Shown here: positions 57,582-64,000 of the stretch, one piece after another
How positions within the stretch are numbered: position 1 is the stretch's first letter
How the letters are laid out: each line of letters starts with the position of its first letter
Source of the DNA: Anaerocolumna chitinilytica
GTDB taxonomy: Bacteria; Bacillota; Clostridia; Lachnospirales; Lachnospiraceae
Assembly (NCBI RefSeq): GCF_014218355.1
Contig: NZ_AP023368.1
Span: 1,926,001 to 1,990,000 of the forward strand
Direction of reading: 5' to 3'
Length of the DNA: 64,000 nt
Made by a program: the position numbers and the translations under genes
Notes under the pieces: generated by a model
Told to the model about the DNA's origin: nothing
The model's database searches: none
The model's input: only the letters and a program-made list of their open reading frames with translations

Positions 57582-57621
57582 CAAGCTCCCTTATATCGAT
57601 TAATCGATATAAGGGAGCTTG
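57582..57621. repeat. Perfect 40-bp palindrome
   Basis: CAAGCTCCCTTATATCGATT (57582-57601) is followed immediately by its exact reverse complement (57602-57621), with no spacer. No T run follows. As RNA it would form a 18-20 bp hairpin, as DNA a possible cruciform. A GTG with AAAGGAGA before it (57571) reads into the left arm for ten codons and stops in the centre. The rest of the gap to 57840 holds no gene that can be supported. Confidence 0.8.
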
Positions 57622-57840
57622 CAATGTTTGTGTTACCAGTTATTTCGTAAACTACAAGGATATCAAGCCGCTCATGGTCGATTTAAAGCGTGTGTTTTTA
57701 GTATCGACGAGAGATATTTATTGGTTATAAAGTCAACTGGAAATCATGTACAGATAATTGGAAATTAATACTATTATATGATATAATAATACACACAATA
57801 AATATAATACTGTTAAAAAATTAAGGAGTTAATTGATAAA

Positions 57841-58215
57841 ATGGTTATATTATTTTTTCGTCCTTTGCTCATCATTTTTTTAGGTCTACTATTTGGAGCC
57901 ATACCATTAGATAAACCAGGTCATTTTCTTATGACTGGTTTTCAGATACCATCAGCCTTTAAGTCAAATGAGCACTGGGTTTATGCACAAGAAATGGGTC
58001 CTAAAATATTTATAACAGTAGGTATAATTTCATTAGTACTTACAGGTATATTAGTATTTGGAGGTAGAAATGTAATATCGTATGACAAAATGGAGTTTAT
58101 AACTGCTATTTTTAATGCATTACTAATGGTTACCTCATTTATTGTATTAGAATATAAAGTTAAAAAATTTAAAAAAGGCAATAAAACTAAAGAACAGAAG
58201 GAAACTAATTTATAG
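57841..58215 (+). CDS. Small SdpI-like membrane protein
   Basis: Membrane protein of 124 residues with three membrane segments (about 3-20, 55-75, 85-105) and a lysine-rich tail. Between the first two segments, FQIPSAFKSNEHWVYAQEMG resembles the 'G-RTP-x-A-x-KS-x-E-x-W' loop of the SdpI/YhfL family, whose best known member gives immunity to the SdpC toxin and acts as a signal receptor. The match is by eye and weak in the RTP part. The AAGGAG site is 12 bases before the ATG, longer than ideal. Confidence 0.6.
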   Translation: MVILFFRPLLIIFLGLLFGAIPLDKPGHFLMTGFQIPSAFKSNEHWVYAQEMGPKIFITVGIISLVLTGILVFGGRNVISYDKMEFITAIFNALLMVTSFIVLEYKVKKFKKGNKTKEQKETNL

Positions 58216-58313
58216 TATATTCAAGGATTGGACTGCTTAGGAACAGACTCAAGATCCTTAATTAATAATCATAGAAAGCATTTACAGTCTTTTCTTCACC
58301 CACCTTGAAAAGT

Positions 58314-60053
58314 CTAGAGTAACTTAATCAGTTCTTCTAATTCCTCACATAACACTTTTGCAAGCTCAAAATCTGTATCTTTTAAGGCTAACTCTATCTT
58401 GGTTTCTATTGTCTTTTTCTTTTGTTCCATTTCTAAATAGTCCTTATCAAAATGATTCGCATAAATCATTTTTCTGAACTTTCGCATACTCATTTTACGA
58501 ATTGTCTTATCCTCTATGATTAAAACATAATCCGCACAGTTTATGATAGTATAAAAATCATGAGAAACCATTAATATTGCACCTTTATAGTTCTCAATAG
58601 CTTTTTCCAGTGCTAGTTGGGAATAGGTGTCAAGATGACTTGTCGGCTCATCAAGAAGCAGCAGATTTGTTTTCACTGCTGATAGCTTGGCTAATTGAAG
58701 GATATTTTTTTCTCCGCCGGATAGAGCTTCTATCTTCTGCTGAAGAACTTCTTCGTCAAAGCCATAACCGGAGAGGTAGGTTTTAACTTCGTCATATGTT
58801 TTAAAGCCTAAATCAAAGAACTCCTCAAGTATGGTTTCAGACTCATGAAGCATTTCTCCTTGAATTTGAGATAAGAAACCTGTATTAATTGTCTCAGCTA
58901 ATTCAATGGACTCTTGATTGGTTTTGTAAATCTCTCGGAGTAAAGTTGTTTTACCGGTACCGTTTGCGCCGATTAAAGCCACTTTGTCGGTTGATTTTAT
59001 CTCAAAATTTACATTTTCCAAAAGCATATCCTCAAAAGATATGCTGTAATCTTTTACCTTCAAAACGACAGTTTCCTCAGGAATACTATCTGCTACAAAG
59101 TTAATTGCCGGCTGTTTAATATCAACAAAGGGGGCTTGAATTCTGCGAGCTTCCAATCGTTCCTGAATTTTGACTCTTGCTTTCAGGGATTTTCCTCTGG
59201 AGGCTTCCGTATGAACCGTTGCGATAGATCTGAGATTATTAATAATAACCTCATTTCTCTTGATCTCTTCTGTGTCAGCCGCAGCCAGTTCCTGTAACTC
59301 TATTTTTGTTTGAAGCAGGGAAAAGTTATAATCAATATATCGTCCGTCAAATTCTTGGAGAAGCTTGTTTTCAAGGTGAATTATTTTATTAAAGCAATGA
59401 TTCAATAGATACCTGTTATGAGTTATAACCAACATGGTACCTTTGTAGGAATTAATTAAATTCATAAGAGAATTAAGGTTTTCAAAGTCCAAGAATACAT
59501 CGGGTTCGTCCATTATCATTAAGTCCGGACCTGTTAACATTTCTTTAATTACCTGAATCAGCTTAAATTCGCCGCCGCTAAGTTTAGATACAGCCAGTCC
59601 TTCGTGCTTATTTAAGTTAGCCAGAGTCAGCTGCTTTGTAATGTTACTTTCAAAATTATCTCCGCCAATTGCTTGAAATGCATCCAAAGCTTCCTGGTAC
59701 TTTTCTAAAAGAGGCTCTAAGTCTGAGGAGGTTTCCATTTCGGTGCAGATAGCGGTTATTTCATTCTGAAGTTTAATAAATTCTTCCCCTATATAATCAT
59801 AAACGGTTATTTCTTTTGTATTATCCAGCTGTGAGAACTGGCTGACATATCCGATTCTGTAATCAGGGGATATTTCCAGCTTTCCTTCAAACATATATTT
59901 TTCCGGTTCCATAAGGATATCAACCAGTGTACTTTTTCCACTTCCGCTGGTCCCTATAAAGGCGCAATGCTGACCTTCTTCTAATGTAAATGAGATGTTA
60001 TTATATAAATCCTTCTGCGGAAATGAGTAGGACAGGTTATCAACTTTTATCAT
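58314..60053 (-). CDS. ABC-F family ATPase (ribosome-associated type)
   Basis: Protein of 579 residues with two ABC domains and no membrane segment. First domain: Walker [10 protein letters not shown] near 34, signature LSGGEFK near 158, Walker B LMIMDEPDVFLD. Linker 240-320 is charged and helical (IKRNEVIINNLRS, RGKSLKARVKIQERLEARR), as in ABC-F proteins. Second domain: Walker A GANGTGKTT near 354, signature LSGGEKN, Walker B LLLLDEPTSHLD. A C-terminal charged helix extends it. Members protect ribosomes from antibiotics or act in translation; this one could give resistance to lincosamide/pleuromutilin-type drugs, but the class cannot be fixed by eye. Confidence 0.9.
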   Translation of the reverse strand: MIKVDNLSYSFPQKDLYNNISFTLEEGQHCAFIGTSGSGKSTLVDILMEPEKYMFEGKLEISPDYRIGYVSQFSQLDNTKEITVYDYIGEEFIKLQNEITAICTEMETSSDLEPLLEKYQEALDAFQAIGGDNFESNITKQLTLANLNKHEGLAVSKLSGGEFKLIQVIKEMLTGPDLMIMDEPDVFLDFENLNSLMNLINSYKGTMLVITHNRYLLNHCFNKIIHLENKLLQEFDGRYIDYNFSLLQTKIELQELAAADTEEIKRNEVIINNLRSIATVHTEASRGKSLKARVKIQERLEARRIQAPFVDIKQPAINFVADSIPEETVVLKVKDYSISFEDMLLENVNFEIKSTDKVALIGANGTGKTTLLREIYKTNQESIELAETINTGFLSQIQGEMLHESETILEEFFDLGFKTYDEVKTYLSGYGFDEEVLQQKIEALSGGEKNILQLAKLSAVKTNLLLLDEPTSHLDTYSQLALEKAIENYKGAILMVSHDFYTIINCADYVLIIEDKTIRKMSMRKFRKMIYANHFDKDYLEMEQKKKTIETKIELALKDTDFELAKVLCEELEELIKLL

Positions 60054-60204
60054 TTATTCCTCCACTTATCTTATGAGTTTGCCATTGGTAGCATAACATC
60101 TTTTATCAGTTATTTCAATCATTTCATAAGAAAGCAGTTGAAGTACTGAAAGATATGCGATATTCTATTATCCACTGTTATAATTTAATCATTCAAGGAA
60201 GGTT

Positions 60205-60361
60205 ATGAATATATCTAAATATGGATGTAACGAATACCATTAAGATAATTATATACAGATGCGTAATAGAATAAGCAGAGCATTGCTAAATTTTTTGAAT
60301 ATGAAGATAGATTGCCAAATTTAAATAAATACCGATTGTTCGGAGATAAAGGATTATTGAT
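60205..60361 (+). pseudogene. Probable decayed gene fragment
   Basis: After AAGGAAGG, an ATG (60205) opens MNISKYGCNEYH, then a TAA (60241). The same frame goes on DNYIQMRNRISRALL. A T-run frameshift near 60290 then leads into KFFEYEDRLPNLNKYRLFG in another frame. The pieces read like one small protein broken by a stop and a shift. The family is not recognised. It ends at the DEAD-box gene start. The rest of the gap 60054-60204 shows nothing. Confidence 0.4.
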
Positions 60362-61807
60362 ATGGATAATAGAAGTTTTAAAGATTTTTCCGTTAGTGAA
60401 GAAATAAGAAAAGCACTGAAGGGGTTGGAGTACGAGGAAGCAACTGAGGTTCAAGAGAGAGTAATTCCCCTGGCATTAGAAAAAAAGGATCTTTTTGTAA
60501 AAGCCCGGACCGGCAGTGGCAAAACTGCTGCATATGCGGTACCAATCTGTGAATTAATCGAATGGCTGGAAAATAAACCCCAAGCGCTTATTTTAACACC
60601 GACAAGAGAACTTTCAGTTCAAGTAAAAGAGGATTTTACCAATATCGGCAGATTCAAAAGATTAAAAGCGGTAGCAATCTATGGCGGACATTCATTTACA
60701 ATGGAAAAGACAGAATTAAAGCAAAAGGCACATGTTGTTACCGGTACACCAGGGCGTGTCATGGATCATATTGAGAGAGGAACCTTATCACTTGATAAGA
60801 TTCAGTATCTGGTACTGGATGAAGCGGATCGAATGCTGGATATGGGATTTGCGGAGCAAGTTGAGGGCATATTAAAAGAGCTCCCCAGAGACCGGGTTAC
60901 TATGATGTTTTCTGCTACCATGCCCGAAGGTATTAAAAGTATCTCATCTAATTACATGAAGGATACAATGTATATCGATGTCAGTGAGGATAGTATTACA
61001 GCTGGTGATATTGAGCATTCCCTGTATTTTACGGAAGAGGAAGAAAAGCTGGCGCTGCTTCGGGATGTTACTATTATCGAAAAAGCGGATAGCTGTATTA
61101 TATTCTGCAGGACAAAGGAACGGGTGGATCTGGTATGCAAAATGCTATCGGAAAGAGGGTACCGCTGCAATAAAATTCATGGCGGAATGGAACAGGATGA
61201 CCGGTTAACTGCCATGAAACGCTTTAAAAGTGGTGAATTTAATTATCTGGCAGCTACCGATGTGGCGGCAAGAGGTATTGACGTTGAGAATATCTCTTTG
61301 GTCATTAATTATGATATCCCTTATGAAAGGGAAGTATATGTTCATCGTACGGGAAGAACCGGGCGTGCAGGTCAATACGGGAAAGCAATTACCTTAGTTA
61401 CATCGAAAGAGTTGAGATATTTAAGAGATATTGAGAATCTTATCGGATTTGAGATTGAAAAACTAGAAAAGCCGTCAAGGGAGGAAGTAGCTCTTTTGAA
61501 GTCAGCTTTTGAGGAAAAAGAAAGTTCAGCTCCAATCATCAGGCAAAGGAAAGGTGACCAATTAAATGAAGGCATCATGAAACTGCGCTTTCAGGGAGGA
61601 AAGAAAAAGAAGCTGCGGGCAGCTAATTTTGTAGGAGTGATATCAAATATTGAAGGTGTCACAGCTGATGACATTGGAATTATAACTATTCAAGATACCC
61701 TTACCTTTGTAGAAATATTGAATGGTAAGGGGCCTCTGGTGTTGGAGACAATGAAAAATACTCCGATTGGTACAAAACAGTTGAAGGTATCAAAGGTTGA
61801 GCAGTAA
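60362..61807 (+). CDS. DEAD-box RNA helicase with DbpA-type RNA-binding tail
   Basis: Helicase of 481 residues. Motifs in order: Q motif ([26 protein letters not shown]), [13 protein letters not shown], Ia [62 protein letters not shown]. The C-terminal 75 residues ([21 protein letters not shown]...) fit the DbpA/CsdA RNA-binding domain, which in DbpA/YxiN recognises 23S rRNA hairpin 92. Role likely in large-subunit assembly or cold RNA remodelling. Closed by a strong terminator. Confidence 0.92.
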   Translation: MDNRSFKDFSVSEEIRKALKGLEYEEATEVQERVIPLALEKKDLFVKARTGSGKTAAYAVPICELIEWLENKPQALILTPTRELSVQVKEDFTNIGRFKRLKAVAIYGGHSFTMEKTELKQKAHVVTGTPGRVMDHIERGTLSLDKIQYLVLDEADRMLDMGFAEQVEGILKELPRDRVTMMFSATMPEGIKSISSNYMKDTMYIDVSEDSITAGDIEHSLYFTEEEEKLALLRDVTIIEKADSCIIFCRTKERVDLVCKMLSERGYRCNKIHGGMEQDDRLTAMKRFKSGEFNYLAATDVAARGIDVENISLVINYDIPYEREVYVHRTGRTGRAGQYGKAITLVTSKELRYLRDIENLIGFEIEKLEKPSREEVALLKSAFEEKESSAPIIRQRKGDQLNEGIMKLRFQGGKKKKLRAANFVGVISNIEGVTADDIGIITIQDTLTFVEILNGKGPLVLETMKNTPIGTKQLKVSKVEQ

Positions 61808-61848
61808 GTAATAGTAAATAAGTAATTTATAATAATTGAACCTTCTTC

Positions 61849-61884
61849 AATCCCCTGAGTGAATAAAAACTCAGGGGATTTTGT
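61849..61884 (+). terminator. Terminator of the helicase gene
   Basis: AATCCCCTGAGT (61849-61860) pairs perfectly with ACTCAGGGGATT (61869-61880), followed by TTTTGTT. The T tail is also the beginning of the next operator palindrome. Confidence 0.9.
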
Positions 61885-61937
61885 TGACAATGGAAACAAT
61901 ATTTTATATAATTATTTTGTTTCCATTGTCAACAAAA
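61879..61937 (+). promoter_or_regulatory. Consensus promoter inside a 59-bp inverted repeat (MarR operator)
   Basis: TTGACA (61884-61889), 17 bases, TATAAT (61907-61912): both hexamers are perfect. Two perfect 21-base inverted arms (61879-61899 and 61917-61937, core TTGACAATGGAAACAA) flank the -10 box, 17 bases apart. The left arm covers the -35 and the right arm the transcription start. Tight repression by the MarR protein encoded next is the natural reading. As RNA, the right arm alone is left in the leader. Confidence 0.8.
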
Positions 61938-61949
61938 AAGGAGAGGAAT

Positions 61950-62429
61950 ATGACCAAGGAAAAAATCATCAGTACAATCTTTAACAACGTGACGGAGCAT
62001 CACGGTATTTTAAACAGTTTGGAAGAAATGAAGTTCATATCAGAACATAATGCTTTAGAAGTTCATTGCATTGATTTCATAGAAAAAATGACAGATCCTA
62101 ATGTTACAAAACTCTCAAGAGCATTCCGTATGACAAGAGGAGCAATTAGCAAATTAACAAAAAGGCTCATAAAAGCCGGTCTTATAGAGTCATATCAAAA
62201 ACCAGAAAACAAAAAAGAAATTTATTATCGAATTACTGAACTTGGAAGGGAGATTTATTTAAAGCATCAAAGTCTGCACCAAGATAGAATTGATAGAGAT
62301 ATTCTTTTTTTCAGCCAAATGAATGAGTGTGAAAAGGATACTCTCATCAGAATTTTTGAAAAATTGGATAAACATTTAAAAAACGAATTAGAGAAGAAGG
62401 GGATAGAAAATGGGAAGTATTCAGAGTAA
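61950..62429 (+). CDS. MarR-family regulator
   Basis: Protein of 159 residues. Winged helix: ALEVHCIDFIEKMTDPNVTKLSRAFRMTRGAISKLTKRLIKAGLIESY, wing KPENKKEIYYRITELGREI, then a C-terminal dimer helix. ATG at 61950 follows AAAGGAGAGG; the longer open frame begins inside the promoter palindrome. Expected to repress its own operon through that palindrome. Overlaps the hydrolase gene by 20 bases, and a MATE pump follows, an arrangement suggesting response to a toxic small molecule or ester. Confidence 0.9.
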   Translation: MTKEKIISTIFNNVTEHHGILNSLEEMKFISEHNALEVHCIDFIEKMTDPNVTKLSRAFRMTRGAISKLTKRLIKAGLIESYQKPENKKEIYYRITELGREIYLKHQSLHQDRIDRDILFFSQMNECEKDTLIRIFEKLDKHLKNELEKKGIENGKYSE

Positions 62430-63309
62430 ACTGCTTAAAACCGCACTTCGAATTGTTCGTCTAAATAAGATGTGGAAATTAACAGGCAATGAACTAAGAA
62501 ATTATATTGAGAAAAAACAGCTCTCAGATAGTCATGAACCTCCGAAAGAAATACAGAAGAAATATGATATTAAGATTAATGATTGGAATGGTCATTGTTT
62601 TTATGTAATGAAACCTTTAAATGAGATAGGGCATAAACATATTTTTTACCTACATGGAGGTGGATTTGTTTATGAAATTATGAGCCCTCATTGGGAGTTC
62701 CTGGGCAAAATGATTGATGAATTGCAGTGCAGCGTAACGGTTCCCATCTATCCGTTAGCACCAAAGCATCAGTATCAGGATGTATTTGAAATGATTCTTC
62801 CCATTTATCAGCAGATTATTTCGGAAAAGAAATCAGAGGATGTAGTGATTATGGGTGATTCCGCAGGCGGAGGGTTGAGCCTTTCTTTCGCACAATTGCT
62901 GAAAGAAAAAGGTGTGCCCCAACCAGGGAATATTATTCTTATATCACCTACTTTGGATATGACTTTCACGAATACAGAAATACATGAAGTTGAGAAACTT
63001 GACCCGATATTAGCTGTACCTGGAATTAGTGATATCATGAAGTGGTATGCCGGTGATATAGGTACAGAACATTACCTGATCAGTCCTATAAATGGAGATA
63101 TTGAGGGACTAGGTAAAATCAGCTTATTTATAGGTACACATGATATTCTTTACCCTGATACCAAAAGGTTTAAGAAGCTGGCAGAAGAAAAAGGAGTAGA
63201 AATAAACTATTTTGAATATCCATCCATGATTCATATCTGGCCGTTGTTTTTCTTTCCGGAATCAAAAAAAGCAAGAGAACAGATTACAGCGATTATAAGA
63301 AATTCATAA
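62410..63309 (+). CDS. Alpha/beta hydrolase of the HSL/acetyl-esterase family
   Basis: Hydrolase of 299 residues. Oxyanion-hole motif FYLHGGGFVYE near 77-87, nucleophile Ser in GDSAGGGLSLS near 150, acid Asp in GTHDILYPD near 240, and His in SMIHIWPLFFFP near 273: a complete catalytic set for short-chain esters. Cytoplasmic. It is co-transcribed with the MarR regulator (20-base overlap). Substrate unknown. Confidence 0.9.
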   Translation: MGSIQSKLLKTALRIVRLNKMWKLTGNELRNYIEKKQLSDSHEPPKEIQKKYDIKINDWNGHCFYVMKPLNEIGHKHIFYLHGGGFVYEIMSPHWEFLGKMIDELQCSVTVPIYPLAPKHQYQDVFEMILPIYQQIISEKKSEDVVIMGDSAGGGLSLSFAQLLKEKGVPQPGNIILISPTLDMTFTNTEIHEVEKLDPILAVPGISDIMKWYAGDIGTEHYLISPINGDIEGLGKISLFIGTHDILYPDTKRFKKLAEEKGVEINYFEYPSMIHIWPLFFFPESKKAREQITAIIRNS

Positions 63310-63423
63310 AAGACTTAAGAGTACGCGTTTAACCCATTTGAAAGATTTCAGATTGCCTCCTTCTGATATTTGATTTATAATTAAAAGCGTTGCGTTAATC
63401 ACATACGGATAAAGAGGTAAGGA

Positions 63424-64000
63424 ATGGAAAAAAGAAAATGGTTTCAACTGGATAAAAAAGCGGACAAAGAAATAATCTCACTGGCATGGCCCTCTATAAC
63501 GGAGCAGATTCTTGAGATGATGGTGGGTATGGTTTCTACCATTTTTATGGGAAGAATAGGTATATTCGCAGTTGCAGCCGTCGGTATGGTAAATATGCTT
63601 ATGGGATTTATGCAAACTGTTTTTTCGGGTTTATCAATCGGAACAACAGTCATTATAGCAAGAGTGACCGGTGAGGGTAATCACCATGAGGCTAAAAGAG
63701 CCCTTATACAATCCGGGTATATGGCAATTTTAGTCGGAGTACTCCTGGCAGTAATCGGCAGAGTATTTTCACTTCCTTTATTAAACTTATTTTTTGGTAA
63801 AGCAGAGCCGGAAGTTTTTCAAGCCGGTATCAGTTATTTTAATATTGTACTTATTAATCTGCCTTTTCTTGTACTTGATATCATAGTTTCCGGAGCGATG
63901 AGAGGTGCAGGAGATACAAAGACCCCTATGATTATCACCGGAGGCGTGAATATTATCAATATCATATTGAATACGGTATTAATATTCGGAGTGCCCATAC
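63424..64000 (+). CDS. MATE-family efflux transporter (cut by the window end)
   Basis: The first 192 residues of a MATE/NorM-type multidrug antiporter. ATG at 63424 follows GAGGTAAGGA; the frame stays open to the last base. Five to six membrane segments are visible, with typical features: EIISLAWPSITEQILEMM, GLSIGTTVIIARVTGEGNHHEAKRAL, and RGAGDTKTPMIITGGVNIINIILN near the end. It lies 114 bases after the hydrolase and may belong to the same detoxification unit. The C-terminal half is outside the window. Confidence 0.9.
   Translation, partial: MEKRKWFQLDKKADKEIISLAWPSITEQILEMMVGMVSTIFMGRIGIFAVAAVGMVNMLMGFMQTVFSGLSIGTTVIIARVTGEGNHHEAKRALIQSGYMAILVGVLLAVIGRVFSLPLLNLFFGKAEPEVFQAGISYFNIVLINLPFLVLDIIVSGAMRGAGDTKTPMIITGGVNIINIILNTVLIFGVPI

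Noticed and set aside
57622..57840. Remnant coding sequence between the palindrome and the SdpI-like gene
   Set aside because: Two overlapping frames each give a protein-like stretch of 30-45 residues, but neither has a start or a recognisable family, so they cannot be told from chance.

Overview
The window is low-G+C, gene-dense DNA from an anaerobic, plant-glycan-degrading Firmicute. The best guess is a Lachnospiraceae / Clostridium cluster XIVa relative (Lachnoclostridium or Anaerocolumna type). Reasons: strong AGGAGG-type ribosome sites with many GTG and TTG starts, YesMN-type two-component control of a sugar ABC importer, a secreted GH9 cellulase, PTS uptake of beta-glucosides, a flavodiiron protein with a RIC/hemerythrin repair protein (anaerobe NO/O2 defence), and typical clostridial families (DUF2935, DUF1835, RDD). 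No rRNA, tRNA, CRISPR array, phage module or intact transposase gene was seen.

Layout. 1-2.5 kb: AraC regulator, GyrI-like protein, DUF1835 protein. 2.5-5.8 kb: MarR regulator and an operon of two ArsA/Get3-type ATPases separated by a small helical protein. 5.8-9.2 kb: Kup potassium importer (minus strand) and a DUF2935 protein. 9.4-13 kb: MerR regulator followed by two overlapping MutS-like ATPase genes behind a promoter with a MerR-type 19-bp spacer. 13.2-18.3 kb: GH4 phospho-glycosidase, BadF-type sugar kinase and secreted GH9 cellulase, behind a tandemly repeated transcribed leader. 18.7-23.5 kb (minus): response regulator, histidine kinase, ABC ATPase and large FtsX-type permease, the layout of an antimicrobial-peptide sensing/resistance module. 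24.1-27.4 kb: ECF sigma factor, membrane protein and ABC ATPase/permease.

27.7-38.7 kb is a coherent amino-sugar locus: two ABC permeases, a lipoprotein binding protein, a YesM-type kinase, a YesN-type regulator, NagB-like, NagA and a cytoplasmic GH20 hexosaminidase. 38.8-49.1 kb is a PTS locus: a LicR-type activator and RDD membrane protein (minus strand) opposite IIA, IIB, IIC, GH1 6-phospho-beta-glucosidase, an old-yellow-enzyme reductase, and a private EI and HPr. That HPr keeps His15 but has Arg where the regulatory Ser46 should be. 49.3-52.2 kb: GH38 alpha-mannosidase. 52.4-55.3 kb (minus): flavodiiron protein, RIC protein and a Cys-rich Crp/Fnr regulator. 55.5-64 kb: M23-type peptidase, APH-type kinase, small SdpI-like membrane protein, ABC-F ATPase, DEAD-box helicase, MarR regulator with an alpha/beta hydrolase, and the start of a MATE transporter.

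The least ordinary signals are: (i) a recurrent leader element of about 67 bp that ends in the ribosome site of the next gene, tandem before ric and single before the RDD gene, with a similar arrangement before GH4; (ii) the MerR-controlled MutS-like pair; (iii) the ArsA-small protein-ArsA operon; (iv) the private EI/HPr with an enoate reductase in a beta-glucoside PTS operon; (v) a 53-bp IS3-end mini-element sitting in the loop of a bidirectional terminator; (vi) a Fnr-type site placed at about -41.5 of the ric promoter. All functional calls rest on reading the sequence and on family knowledge; no database search was run.
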